Of a stretch of 64,000 nucleotides of DNA, positions 33,997 through 43,516 are shown one piece after another. Source of the DNA: Bacillota bacterium. Its GTDB lineage: Bacteria; Bacillota; Clostridia; Oscillospirales; Ruminococcaceae. The translations under genes and the position numbers were made by a program. Under the pieces are notes generated by a model that saw nothing but the letters and a program-made list of their open reading frames with translations, was not told the origin of the DNA and did not search any database. The stretch is from NCBI GenBank assembly GCA_023391005.1, contig JAEWBS010000088.1:62001-126000 (forward strand), given 5' to 3'. Numbering within the stretch: the stretch's first letter is position 1; each line of letters opens with the position of its first letter.

Positions 33997-35550
33997 ATGA
34001 TGCAGTGGTTTCGTTTTGTGAAGATTAAAAAAGATAATCAAAAGCAGCCGAATACACCAATTCCTCCGCAGGAGCAAAGGACAGTGTCCGGCTGCTATCA
34101 AAGGGATATTGCGTATCTGAAAAAAATCTTTCATGATGACGACCCGATTGAATTCCGAGAAATGAATACAGGCGCGAACGGAGATATCCGGGCTTGCCTG
34201 ATTTTTTGTGATGGTCTGGTTGATTCCGCTATCATTGATAATCACCTGATCCGCCCGCTTACACAGCTTGAAAAGATACCCAAAGGCGAGACTCCGGCTG
34301 ATGCGTTGCTCTCTAAAGTGTTTCAAGTGAACGGTGTTAAGAAAGCTGAGAGTTACAATGAAATTATTCAGGGTATTACCTATGGCGACACGCTGCTGCT
34401 GATTGACGGTATCAGCGAAGCGCTGCTTTTCAGTACTAAATGCTTTACTTCCAGAGCGGTAACAGAACCGGAAGGAGAAAAAATTATAAGCGGACCGCGT
34501 GAGGGTTTTACCGAGGTCATGTTGTCCAATCTTTCTTTAGTCCGGCGAAAGCTCAGAACCGACAAGCTAAAAATGCGGTATTATACACTGGGTAAGCAAA
34601 CGAATACGCAGTTGTGCATTGCGTATCTGGACGGCCTTGCCGATCCGGAAGTATTAAAAGAACTGTACAGGCGTCTGAAGCTTATTGATATCGATGGAAT
34701 TTTGGACGCCAATTACATCAACGAACTGATCCGGGACGATGCATGGTCGCCTTTCCGTTCAATTGGGTACACCGAGCGGCCGGACGTTGTAGCCGCCAAG
34801 CTCTTGGAGGGGCGTATTGCGGTATTTGTGGACGGAACACCGGTTGTGCTGACGTTGCCTTACCTTTTCATTGAAAACTTTCAAAGCAGCGAGGATTATT
34901 ACCTAAATTTTTATTATACCTCTTTTTGCAGAGGTTTGAGAATGCTCGGTTTCTTCCTGAGCATCATGGTTCCCGCCATCTATATTGCCATTGTGGCGTA
35001 CCATCAAGAGATGTTGCCGGCCCCGTTGCTTATCAGCATCGCCACAGAGCGGCAAAGCGTGCCGCTGCCGGCAGCGCTGGAATCTTTTATTATGCTGATT
35101 GTCTTTGAAATCCTGCGGGAAACGGCGCTGCGCATGCAGAGCAATGTGGGGCAGGCGCTCAGTATCGTGGGCGCTCTCGTTGTGGGACAGGCTGCGGTAG
35201 AGGCCAAGCTGGTTGCCGCCCCGATGATTATCGTTGTGGCTCTGGCGGGGATTACCAGCCTGTTGGTTCCTAAAATGAACGCTTCGGCCTTCATTCTTCG
35301 TTTTGGTATCCTTCTATTGGCATCCTGTCTAGGATTTTTGGGCGTGACGATTGGATTCGCGTTTCTGCTTACCCACATATTGGGACTGCGCTCCTTTGGC
35401 ATCTTACAACTAGCCCCTGACAGGAAAATTTGCTATCAAGAAGTTAAGGATACCGTAATTCGTGCGCCGTGGCATCAAATGCTTTTCCGGCCGGTGCCGA
35501 TTGCCCGGAATGTTGTGCGTCAAAATAATAACCGGGAGGAACAACCATGA
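33997..35550 (+). CDS. gerA: Spore germinant receptor subunit A (GerA family)
   Basis: ATG at 33997 follows GAAAGGGATGAT, so the protein has about 517 residues. It has the GerA layout: a large hydrophilic N-terminal domain (to about 290, with KGETPADALLSKVFQVNG, YGDTLLLIDG and YTERPDVVAAKLLEGRIAVF) and five or so membrane helices after 305, including MLGFFLSIMVPAIYIAIVAY. It forms the inner-spore-membrane germinant receptor with the B and C subunits encoded next. Its presence is direct evidence that the organism makes endospores. Confidence 0.93.
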   Translation: MMQWFRFVKIKKDNQKQPNTPIPPQEQRTVSGCYQRDIAYLKKIFHDDDPIEFREMNTGANGDIRACLIFCDGLVDSAIIDNHLIRPLTQLEKIPKGETPADALLSKVFQVNGVKKAESYNEIIQGITYGDTLLLIDGISEALLFSTKCFTSRAVTEPEGEKIISGPREGFTEVMLSNLSLVRRKLRTDKLKMRYYTLGKQTNTQLCIAYLDGLADPEVLKELYRRLKLIDIDGILDANYINELIRDDAWSPFRSIGYTERPDVVAAKLLEGRIAVFVDGTPVVLTLPYLFIENFQSSEDYYLNFYYTSFCRGLRMLGFFLSIMVPAIYIAIVAYHQEMLPAPLLISIATERQSVPLPAALESFIMLIVFEILRETALRMQSNVGQALSIVGALVVGQAAVEAKLVAAPMIIVVALAGITSLLVPKMNASAFILRFGILLLASCLGFLGVTIGFAFLLTHILGLRSFGILQLAPDRKICYQEVKDTVIRAPWHQMLFRPVPIARNVVRQNNNREEQP

Positions 35551-36683
35551 AGCGTCTGCCGGGCCTTATTTCAATTCTTCTATGCTGTGTGCTGCTAAGC
35601 GGCTGCTGGAATTACCGGGGACTGGATGATATTGATATCGTGACCGGTATTGCCGTCGACCGGGACGGGACACAGGGCCCTTATCATCTGACCTTTGAAA
35701 TCATTGATATGGAGGCCAGCGGTGAGGCGAAGGGCTCCGCCGTGCTCTATGTGGAGGCGGAAGGGGAAACCCTGTTCGACGCGATCCGAAACTCCAAGAA
35801 AAAGCTGATAAATAAGCTGTATGGCGGCAATATGCAGACGCTTATCATCAGCAGGCAAATAGCTCAGACAGAAGGTGTTCTTGGTATTTTGGAACAGTTG
35901 CTGCGGGATGGTGAACCCCGCGAAAGCATCAGCATCGTAATTTCACAGGAGGAAACCGCAAAAGATATTTTGCTAACCAAGGGAATTGATTCCAAAATTA
36001 TCTCCTATGAGATTCATGAAATGGTTGAGGAGGACAACCGGGTGACCGCCTCTGTTATCAATATGCCGTTGTACCGCGCCTACAACGCCATTAAGGGCAC
36101 CGGCAACGCTCTGGCGCTTTCCGCCATGCGGTGTGTGCAAAACGGGGAAGAAACGGTTGTGGAAGGAAACGGAATCGCTTTATTCCAAGGCGACCGCCTA
36201 ACCGACTTCTTAACGCCGGAAAAAACAAAATTCTATCTTTTTGCCGTGGACGAAATAGAAGGCAGTGTTATTTCCTTCCCAGTCAGCCGTCCGAATGACA
36301 GCATTTCGATGGAAGTCAAGGACAGCAAAACCAAGACGAAGGTTGACTATCATGACGGGCAACTCACTATAAGTCTGGACATAAAAACCAAACTGAATGT
36401 GATGGAAACGAAGTCCCAGATCAACCTGTCCCAAGCGCAGCAGCGCCGGGAATTGGAACGCCTGACCGAGGCGTATCTGGAACAACACATTACCGATTTC
36501 TTTCAGGAAGTGCAACTGCAATATCAAAGGGATATTTTCGGATTAGGGCGTCTGCTTTATCAGAAGGATCCCGGGCTTTGGCGGTCGCTGGAGCCCGTCT
36601 GGGACGAATTGTTCCAAAACGCGGTTATAGAAGTGCGGGCCAAAGCGGTTATTTTGTCTTCCGGCGTACTAAAGAACTATTGA
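35547..36683 (+). CDS. gerC: Spore germinant receptor subunit C, Ger(x)C lipoprotein
   Basis: The start overlaps the gerA stop (ATGA at 35547-35550). The 378-residue protein begins MKRLPGLISILLCCVLLSGC, a lipoprotein signal with Cys20 as the lipid site, then WNYRGLDDIDIVTGIAVDRD, the family's conserved start. Middle and C-terminal regions (GEPRESISIVISQEE, EVQLQYQRDIFGLGRLLYQK) match Ger(x)C. It sits on the outer face of the inner spore membrane beside GerA and GerB. Confidence 0.93.
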   Translation: MKRLPGLISILLCCVLLSGCWNYRGLDDIDIVTGIAVDRDGTQGPYHLTFEIIDMEASGEAKGSAVLYVEAEGETLFDAIRNSKKKLINKLYGGNMQTLIISRQIAQTEGVLGILEQLLRDGEPRESISIVISQEETAKDILLTKGIDSKIISYEIHEMVEEDNRVTASVINMPLYRAYNAIKGTGNALALSAMRCVQNGEETVVEGNGIALFQGDRLTDFLTPEKTKFYLFAVDEIEGSVISFPVSRPNDSISMEVKDSKTKTKVDYHDGQLTISLDIKTKLNVMETKSQINLSQAQQRRELERLTEAYLEQHITDFFQEVQLQYQRDIFGLGRLLYQKDPGLWRSLEPVWDELFQNAVIEVRAKAVILSSGVLKNY

Positions 36684-36696
36684 AAGGAAACCGTCT

Positions 36697-36852
36697 ATGC
36701 AATCGGCCGTTGTAATTGTATTTTTTGCCTTGGTCCTTTTGCTAGGGTTTTGCCCCGGGCTTCGCAACCGCAGCAAAAGAGAGAATGCCTTTTATCTGCT
36801 CAGCATCCTGATAAGCTTCGCGGCATTGCTGCTGAAAAGTCTTGAGTTTTAA
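36697..36852 (+). CDS. 51-residue membrane protein inside the ger operon
   Basis: ATG at 36697 follows GAAAGGAAACCGTCT, 14 bases past the gerC stop. The product (MQSAVVIVFFALVLLLGFCP, then GLRNRSKRENAFYLLSILIS to a TAA at 36850) has two hydrophobic helices joined by a basic loop. It is too short for ordinary gene calling. Its position and ribosome site argue for a real small subunit of this germinant receptor, comparable in place to the small D-type subunits of other ger operons. Confidence 0.7.
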   Translation: MQSAVVIVFFALVLLLGFCPGLRNRSKRENAFYLLSILISFAALLLKSLEF

Positions 36853-36883
36853 TATAGGGCAATTCTAAAAAGGAGTTTGGTCC

Positions 36884-37981
36884 ATGGAAACTGAAACGAT
36901 ATCCTCACGCAATTTAAGAAGCCTGTTGATTCTGATGGTTTTGTGCGGCTCTCTGGTAAACGGGGCCTTTACGGTGATGCAGGATACCTGGATTGCCGTT
37001 TTGCTCATGGGAATACTGTTCCTGCCGGCCATCCTGATGTACAGCAGAATCTGCGCCCTGCTTCCGGAAAAGAATCTGTATGAGATGATTACGGCCCTGT
37101 TCGGGAGGACGGTAAGCTTTTTGATGACCCTGCTGATGTCCTTATATGCTCTGGTGGTAACCGCATTGCAGCTGAGGAATTTTACGGAATTTACCGTGGT
37201 GATTGCGCTGCAGAACACGCCGCCGATTCCGATTATGATTATCCTGATCCTACCTGTCGCTTATCTGGCCAAACAGGGGCTGCAGGTTTTGGGACGGTGG
37301 TCGTTGATTATCTGCGCCATCATCGCGGTCAATGTTTCACTGACCATATTGTTTGCTCTAAACGTGATCGACCTGTCCCATATACTGCCGATTATGGATC
37401 ACCCTTTTTTGGATATCGCCTCCAACGCCTTTACCGTCGGCTGCATTGCTGTGGGAGAAGCTGTTATGACAATGGTTGCGATGGGAAATCTGAAAGAGGG
37501 AAAAAGCCCTTATAAGGTATACCTTCCAGGTGTTCTGACAGGGGTGGCGCTGTTTGCTCTGGTCATCCTTCGGAACATCTCTATTCTGGGGCCGGACATG
37601 GAGCAGGCGGCCAAATTTTCCACCTACATGGCGGTGCGCATCATTGCGGTGGGCAGCTTTTTTGAACGGATTGAAAGTTCTATTTCTTTTATATATATCC
37701 TGTTGGGCATCACAAAGATGACGCTCTTTCTGTCCGCGGCAGCTATGGGCATTGCCCGTTTGCTGAAGATAGCCGATTATAAAAGACTTTTGCTTCCCGT
37801 TGGTCTCCTTGTGCTGGCGGTTAGCACCGTCGTGTTCAATAACGCTTTTGAAATGTTTGAGCTGGCCTGGATATACCGATATTTCGCGTTGCTCTTTCAG
37901 GTATTGATTCCCCTGATCATCTGGGTCAAGGCTGAAATACGGTCACGAAAACGTCCGGCTGCCACTACCAAAAGCCTGTGA
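36884..37981 (+). CDS. gerB: Spore germinant receptor subunit B (GerAB permease family)
   Basis: The 365-residue protein has about ten membrane helices and the amino-acid-permease-like features of GerB: VMQDTWIAVLLMGILFLPAI, EMITALFGRTVSFLMTLLMS and IIRNISILG-type loops between helices. GerB subunits are thought to bind the germinant, often an amino acid. The start follows AAAAAGGAGT. The operon order is A, C, small protein, B, ending at the terminator at 38028-38056. Confidence 0.92.
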   Translation: METETISSRNLRSLLILMVLCGSLVNGAFTVMQDTWIAVLLMGILFLPAILMYSRICALLPEKNLYEMITALFGRTVSFLMTLLMSLYALVVTALQLRNFTEFTVVIALQNTPPIPIMIILILPVAYLAKQGLQVLGRWSLIICAIIAVNVSLTILFALNVIDLSHILPIMDHPFLDIASNAFTVGCIAVGEAVMTMVAMGNLKEGKSPYKVYLPGVLTGVALFALVILRNISILGPDMEQAAKFSTYMAVRIIAVGSFFERIESSISFIYILLGITKMTLFLSAAAMGIARLLKIADYKRLLLPVGLLVLAVSTVVFNNAFEMFELAWIYRYFALLFQVLIPLIIWVKAEIRSRKRPAATTKSL

Positions 37982-38027
37982 CATGTTTTGTCACGAAATG
38001 AATCATTTTTAAGATGCAGACGAAAAG

Positions 38028-38056
38028 AGCCGCTGATCTATGAGATCGGCGGCTTT
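38028..38056 (+). terminator. Terminator of the ger operon
   Basis: AGCCGCTGATCT pairs with AGATCGGCGGCT with one G-T pair and is followed by a short T-run. It separates the ger operon from the subtilase gene 200 bases downstream. Confidence 0.75.
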
Positions 38057-38257
38057 ATCCATTTACGGCGGTACAGTTATGAAAAGCTTAATTAAGTGCG
38101 TGTATCAAGCCGCCAGCTCCAAAGGGTACTTTCCACGGCGTAACGGTAGTTTGAACTTAAAGGGGAGCTCCGGGCATCCGAATGCATTTGAGTACTCTTG
38201 TTCCCGCGTTGGGAATAAAATGATAAAAATTATAAAAATGAGGAGGCGTCTATCGCG

Positions 38258-39916
38258 ATGTCGAGTGAAAACTATATAGATTTAATTATAAATAACAAAT
38301 TTGTGGAGGCATTCCAACCAGATCATATCCTCAGGGTCAATGACCGGGTTTCCATTCTTCGTGAACCAATCGAAAAACTCGATATGTGCATGTTAGGGAC
38401 GCAACCTTATACGATTTTCCCCCATATTTTTACGTTGAATTCTACATACAGTCTGGAAAAATCAAATATTCCGTTTTTTCAACATAATCCTAATTTTAAT
38501 TTGTTTGGGCAAGGAGTGCTGATTGGATTTATTGATACAGGAATCGACTATCAACACCCGGCATTTCTTAACCAAGACGGTTCTACCAGAATTTATTCTA
38601 TATGGGATCAGACTTTGGATTCCGGCAGCCCCCCCGAACGTTTTCCATTTGGCTCCGAGTTTAAAAAGTCTGCTATAAACTATGCGCTTAAACATACAAA
38701 CCCCCTTGCCGTTGTGCCCACTCAGGATGAAAACGGTCATGGTACGATGCTTGCTGGCATTGCCGCCGGGTCTTCTAATTACACTGAAGAATTTAGCGGC
38801 ATCGCTACAAATGCAGAGCTCATAATCGTAAAACTAAAGCAAGCAAATAAAAACAACAGGGAAATTTTTTGTGTCCGCGATGATATTACATGCTATCTGG
38901 AATCAGATATCATTTTAGGGGTTGAGTATATCCGTTCTGTGAGCAGACAGCTCAATCGGCCGCTTATACTATGCATTGGCTTGGGTTCCAGTCAGGGAGA
39001 ACATAATGGAGAGAGTTATTTTCCTGCTTATCTCAATAGCATTGCTTCACACCCCGGCATAGCTGTAAGCGTTGCCGCCGGAAACGAAGGCGCTTCCGGC
39101 AGACACTACCGAGGAACGATATCCGCTCCCGATTATAACGATGATTTTGATTTGCGCGTGGGCGCGAAGGATAAGAATTTCTTTTTTGAACTCTGGAATC
39201 ATGCCCCCACCCGGTTGGGCATATCCATCTCGACACCCACCGGAGAAAGCACCCAGATCATATATCCCAGACTTCAGGCCTGCAATACGTTTAATTTTGT
39301 TTTTGAATCCTCCATTATTTATGTCAATAACTATATCATGGAAGAGGAAAGCGGCATGCAGCTGATACTGGTCCGCCTTCAGCAAGCCATAGCAGGCACA
39401 TGGAAAATAAGAGTAGTCGGTCTTGATAGTAAACCCGCACTGTTTGATATATGGCTTCCATCCGGTTCAATCATCACAAAAGATACGTACTTTATGGAAG
39501 CCATGCCTGATATTACTGTAACAAATCCGGGAAATACACGGAATCCGCTGGTTGTTAGCGCGTACAACCAATATAGCGACAGTATTTTGGTGCAATCGAG
39601 TAGAGGCTTTACGACGTCCGGCAGTGTCGTACCTGACCTTGCATCTCCAGGGTTTGAATTGACTTGTCCGCTGCCTAACGGCCAATACGGAACTGCGACT
39701 GGTACCGGCGCCGCCGCCGCACATGCCGCCGGTATACTGGCCTTAATCATGGAATGGGCCATGCTGCAAGGAAACTATACCACCATCACCGGTAAAGATA
39801 TCACTCGACTGATGATAAGCGGCGCCAAGCAGAATGATGCGCATATTTATCCGAACACCTCATGGGGATATGGTCAAATTGATATGATGGGATTTTTTAA
39901 CCACTTAAGATATTAG
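38258..39916 (+). CDS. Csp-like subtilisin-family protein lacking the catalytic serine
   Basis: The 552-residue protein has an N-terminal pro-like region (1-80) and an S8 subtilase domain. Asp93 (IGFIDTGIDYQHPAF) and His161 (DENGHGTMLAGIAAG) of the triad are present. At the serine site the sequence is GTGAAAAHAAG, where GTS is expected: codon 39707-39709 is GGC, so residue 484 is Gly. The rest of the fold, including the large insert at 290-430 seen in clostridial Csp-type subtilases, is intact. It is therefore a predicted pseudoprotease. It follows the ger operon; in C. difficile, Csp pseudoproteases relay germinant signals. The ribosome site GAGGAGG is 11 bases from the ATG. Confidence 0.85.
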   Translation: MSSENYIDLIINNKFVEAFQPDHILRVNDRVSILREPIEKLDMCMLGTQPYTIFPHIFTLNSTYSLEKSNIPFFQHNPNFNLFGQGVLIGFIDTGIDYQHPAFLNQDGSTRIYSIWDQTLDSGSPPERFPFGSEFKKSAINYALKHTNPLAVVPTQDENGHGTMLAGIAAGSSNYTEEFSGIATNAELIIVKLKQANKNNREIFCVRDDITCYLESDIILGVEYIRSVSRQLNRPLILCIGLGSSQGEHNGESYFPAYLNSIASHPGIAVSVAAGNEGASGRHYRGTISAPDYNDDFDLRVGAKDKNFFFELWNHAPTRLGISISTPTGESTQIIYPRLQACNTFNFVFESSIIYVNNYIMEEESGMQLILVRLQQAIAGTWKIRVVGLDSKPALFDIWLPSGSIITKDTYFMEAMPDITVTNPGNTRNPLVVSAYNQYSDSILVQSSRGFTTSGSVVPDLASPGFELTCPLPNGQYGTATGTGAAAAHAAGILALIMEWAMLQGNYTTITGKDITRLMISGAKQNDAHIYPNTSWGYGQIDMMGFFNHLRY

Positions 39917-40285
39917 TATCGGACAAATTTGTCATTTGAGAGGGTTTGGAGTATGATGCCTTAACATACCGACTTTAAGGCTGTCTTTGGTAGTATTAGG
40001 GTTTGATTCCACTTTTTATATCTCAACATCATCTATATGCTTACCTAAAGTCGGGGTTTCAGAAATGAGGCCTCGACCTTATATATTTCCCTTAAAAAAG
40101 GAAATAAGAAGCATCAAATGATGCAACCCAACATTCCGTATGCCCGCAATAAAAAAAGAAAAATACCGCACTACATTGAAAACAGGAAATCTATTCCACT
40201 GTGATGTATTATTCGGGTTCGCTTTATGTGGGGCGTGCGGCGCAGATATCGGTACATCAAATTTGCTCTACAAAGGAGACACAAA
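39917..40285. other. Gene-free interval with a long-range inverted repeat
   Basis: CCGACTTTAAGG near 39970 is complementary to CCTAAAGTCGG near 40045, with about 65 bases between them, so the transcript could fold back. No T-run follows. The remainder is AT-rich and carries the promoter region of the lipoprotein gene at 40286; no gene is seen. Confidence 0.4.
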
Positions 40286-41362
40286 ATGAACGCAGCATCC
40301 ATCAAAGTCTGTTGTTGGTCGGTTGCGACAATCCTCTCGGTTCTGGTATTGTCCGCCTGTAATCAAGCGCAATTGCCCTCTTCATCGGTATCCGAAGCGG
40401 AGGCCTTACCGTCTATAAGTTCGCCCGTAGTACAGGTAGAGCAACAATCGGAGACTGCCGGGCGTCAATCTTCAGAAAGCGCTACGGCTTCAGAGCCTAT
40501 ACCGGAACCGCCCGCGGCGGCTGTGGTCAGCCCCACGCAGCAATCCGTGCCTTTGGCTGCGAATGAAGCAGCTGCCATTCCTTTGCTTGTCGACATCTCG
40601 GAGATCTATGCACGCAATCCCGCAGACCATACGTATATCGGCAAACAGGTTGACTTTGCGCAGCCGCAGGATGATTTAGCCCATTTTGACCGTGAAATCA
40701 GAGAAAAACTGTCTCTTTTTGAAGGGCTGACGCCGACCGGCGAGGGGCTGCAAATCAGCGATTCCGAATTTTTGATTTGGACTAAGGACGGCGTTCGGCA
40801 CACCTTTGGCATGGTGCAGGACCGTCTGGTTGCCGACGGCAAGACCTATCTGCTGCCGCAGGAGCGCGCGAAGGATATTCGGCTTTTTCATCAGTATATT
40901 CTTGACCTTGGTAAGACTGCTTCTTACATGCATATCTACCCTCAATGGCTGGTCTGGATGACCCACAGCAACATACAGGAGGTTATCTTTCATTCGCCGA
41001 CCAGAGGACCGTTGACGATTACGCCGGTGCTGACAGACTATGTTGCCGACAACGCCACCAGAGCGGTTCAACCGACGGGCGCTTCGACCTATCAATTGGG
41101 AAGCGTCGATTTTTCAGGCAATGATGTATTCCATCTGGAAATCCGCTTTAAAACAGACGTTGTCTACCACATTTATGCGAAGAACGCGGGGTATGGGGGA
41201 TATGAGGCGGACTATTATGTTCAATCCAGCGACATGTCCTTTGGCTGTAAATACCGCACCAAGCTGTCCTCCATCTACGGAGCGGCGCAGTTTCTGATTG
41301 ATGAGTATGAACATATCGCCGACGCAAAGTCAATAAAGGATTTATTAAACCCCAGCACATAA
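40286..41362 (+). CDS. Secreted lipoprotein of unknown function
   Basis: ATG at 40286 follows AAAGGAGACACAAA. The 358-residue protein has a lipoprotein signal (SVATILSVLVLSACNQ, lipid site Cys), a Ser/Glu/Pro linker of about 70 residues and a globular part from about 90. The latter includes YIGKQVDFAQPQDDLAHFDR, DSEFLIWTKDGVRHTFGMV and a C-terminal YGAAQFLIDEYEHIADAKS. I do not recognise the domain. It stands alone between the subtilase and a terminator, so no context links it to a process. Confidence 0.75.
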   Translation: MNAASIKVCCWSVATILSVLVLSACNQAQLPSSSVSEAEALPSISSPVVQVEQQSETAGRQSSESATASEPIPEPPAAAVVSPTQQSVPLAANEAAAIPLLVDISEIYARNPADHTYIGKQVDFAQPQDDLAHFDREIREKLSLFEGLTPTGEGLQISDSEFLIWTKDGVRHTFGMVQDRLVADGKTYLLPQERAKDIRLFHQYILDLGKTASYMHIYPQWLVWMTHSNIQEVIFHSPTRGPLTITPVLTDYVADNATRAVQPTGASTYQLGSVDFSGNDVFHLEIRFKTDVVYHIYAKNAGYGGYEADYYVQSSDMSFGCKYRTKLSSIYGAAQFLIDEYEHIADAKSIKDLLNPST

Positions 41363-41400
41363 TACTTGTGGCGCTTGTATAGATTAACAAACCGGCACAG

Positions 41401-41434
41401 AAGCCCCCGCAGCAATGCCGCGGGGGCTTTTTAC
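41401..41434. terminator. Bidirectional terminator between the lipoprotein and GntR genes
   Basis: AAGCCCCCGC (41401-41410) pairs perfectly with GCGGGGGCTT (41420-41429), followed by TTTTAC on the plus strand. It serves the convergent genes at 40286 and 42147. Confidence 0.9.
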
Positions 41435-41442
41435 AGTAGGCG

Positions 41443-42147
41443 TTATTCCAGATGAGACTCCAACACAGCCTTAACGGTTCTTTCGTAGGTTCGGCTGAGG
41501 TGCTCGCGCATCATCTCTTTGGCGAGCGCAGCGTCCCTGGCGGCGATGGCCTTATAGATCGCTTCGTGTTCGTCTGCGACAGCGCAGCACTTGCCGGGGC
41601 TGGAAAATGCGTCGAGCGTTTCAAAGCGCAGGAACTGATCGCGCAGCGTTTCGATGGATTCGAGCAGCTTTTGATTGCCCGCCGCCTCAAAAATACAGCG
41701 GTGAAACTGCCTGTCCAGCTTATAGAGCGTTACCGCTTCTATCTGGGGCTGGGCGGCGCTGCGCATTTCCTGAAGGTTTTCTCGCATGCATGCCAACGCT
41801 TCGGCTCCGACGCGCAGCGCGGCGAGCTCGGCGCCGGACTGCTCAATAATTCCGCGCATCTCGACAATATCGACGGCCTCCTTGCGTGAGAGCGAAACAA
41901 TTTTGATGCCGCGCCCGCGCAAAAAGGTGATATACCCTTCCTTTTGAAGCTCCAGCAGCGCCTCGCGCACCGGTGTCCGGCTGATTTTTAATACAGCGCA
42001 AAGCCCATCCTGCGAATAGACCTCGTCCATCTTAAGGCGGCGGTATAAAATCGCCTCCTTCAGAAGATCGTAAGCCTGTTCTTTATAGGTTGGGGTTGAG
42101 ATACTGTCATTCTCACCCAAAAAGGTGGAATCCGGGAATTGAGCCAT
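41443..42147 (-). CDS. GntR-family transcriptional regulator, FCD type
   Basis: ATG at 42147 follows TTGGAGGACCCT, giving 234 residues. The winged helix is at about 20-85 (YKEQAYDLLKEAILYRRLKM, LKISRTPVREALLELQKEGY) and the FCD domain at about 95-220, with EMRGIIEQSGAELA, LYKLDRQFHRCIFEAAGN and DEHEAIYKAIAARD as the usual metal-ligand regions. It lies just beyond the last gene of the second TRAP operon, same strand, and probably controls it through the palindrome at 46993-47016. Confidence 0.88.
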   Translation of the reverse strand: MAQFPDSTFLGENDSISTPTYKEQAYDLLKEAILYRRLKMDEVYSQDGLCAVLKISRTPVREALLELQKEGYITFLRGRGIKIVSLSRKEAVDIVEMRGIIEQSGAELAALRVGAEALACMRENLQEMRSAAQPQIEAVTLYKLDRQFHRCIFEAAGNQKLLESIETLRDQFLRFETLDAFSSPGKCCAVADEHEAIYKAIAARDAALAKEMMREHLSRTYERTVKAVLESHLE

Positions 42148-42247
42148 AGGGTCCTCCAAAATCGGTCGTATTTATGATGGGATTAGGAAAATGCTGGCCG
42201 TGTCCAAATTTAGTATAGCATTGCGAGATGAAAATTTCAATCACTCG

Positions 42248-43516
42248 CTAGCCTAGCAAATTGGGCAGGAACAAAACTGTCTGCGGAATGTAGGTGACAA
42301 TGAGCAGCACGACAATCAGCACCACGATCATCGGCAGCAGGTCACGCATCTGCTGCTTAAGCGAAATTTTGGCGATGGAGCCTGAGACAAATAAGCAGAC
42401 GCCCAGCGGCGGCGTGCACATGCCGATGGTCAGGTTGACCGCCATAATCAAGCCAAAATGGATTAAATCGACATCGAAATTCTGCACCAGCGGGATGAAC
42501 AGCGGCGCAAAGATGACCAGCGCGCTGGTCGTATCGATAAAGGTGCCGGCGATCAGAAGAATGATGTTGATGACCAGCAGCAGCATGAATCTCGAGTGGA
42601 TCGAATCGCTCAAGTAAGCGCTGATCTGCTGCGGAATCTGGTTGACGGTGATAATCCAGGTGAAAAGCGAGGCGAAGGCCACCACAATCAGCACCTGACC
42701 GGTGCTTTTGGCGCAGTTGATGAGCACCGAGATCATCTGCTCCAGCTTAAGCTCCCTATAGACGAACGCGCCGACCACCATGGCGTAGAACACGGCGATA
42801 GCCCCCGACTCGGTGGCTGTGAACTTACCGCTCATAATGCCGCCGATGATGATAACGGGCATCAGCAGCGCCAGCAACGCGTCCTTGGCTGAGGCTAAAA
42901 TTTCTCCCGAGCTCGCCGCGGTGTCGCGTCCGGTGTAGTTGCGCTTTTTGCCGACAATGTAGCTGTAGATCATCAGGCCGATACCCATTAGGATACCCGG
43001 AATAAACCCGCCGATAAACAGCTTGCCGACGCTGACGTTTGCCATAACGCCGTAAATGAGCAGCGGAATCGACGGCGGGATGATGGGGCCGATAGAGCCA
43101 CCGCAGGCCAGAAGAGGAGCGGAGAAGGTGCTTTCGTACCCTTTCTCCTTCATCAACGGAATCATGATGCCGCCTATAGCCGCGGTGGCCGCAATAGCCG
43201 AGCCGGTGATGGCGGCAAAGAACATGCAGGCGAGGATGCTGACCATTGCCAGACCGCTTGGAAAGTGCCCGAGCAGCGTATCGGCAAAGTTGACCAGCCG
43301 CTTGGACATGCCGCCCTGAAACATCAATTCACCCGCCAGCATGAACAGAGGAATAGCGATGAGTGCGATCGAGTCGGCGCCGGTGAACATGCGTTGCACG
43401 ACGATCAGCGGCTGAAATCCGCTGGCCAGCACGCCGCCCAATGAGACAAAGCCCAGTGAGAAGCAGATGGGCACGCCGATTAAAAAGGTTGCAAACAGCA
43501 TCAGAATCATGGTCAT
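42248..43516 (-). CDS. dctM: TRAP transporter large permease (DctM family), second operon
   Basis: The 422-residue protein has about twelve membrane helices and DctM landmarks: ALIAIPLFMLAGELMFQGGM, FFAAITGSAIAATAAIGGIM, IGPIIPPSIPLLIYGV and LTIGMCTPPLGVCLFVSG. Its start overlaps the dctQ stop by four bases (ATGA). It is clearly a paralogue of 5924-7198, not a duplicate: the loops differ throughout. Confidence 0.92.
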   Translation of the reverse strand: MTMILMLFATFLIGVPICFSLGFVSLGGVLASGFQPLIVVQRMFTGADSIALIAIPLFMLAGELMFQGGMSKRLVNFADTLLGHFPSGLAMVSILACMFFAAITGSAIAATAAIGGIMIPLMKEKGYESTFSAPLLACGGSIGPIIPPSIPLLIYGVMANVSVGKLFIGGFIPGILMGIGLMIYSYIVGKKRNYTGRDTAASSGEILASAKDALLALLMPVIIIGGIMSGKFTATESGAIAVFYAMVVGAFVYRELKLEQMISVLINCAKSTGQVLIVVAFASLFTWIITVNQIPQQISAYLSDSIHSRFMLLLVINIILLIAGTFIDTTSALVIFAPLFIPLVQNFDVDLIHFGLIMAVNLTIGMCTPPLGVCLFVSGSIAKISLKQQMRDLLPMIVVLIVVLLIVTYIPQTVLFLPNLLG

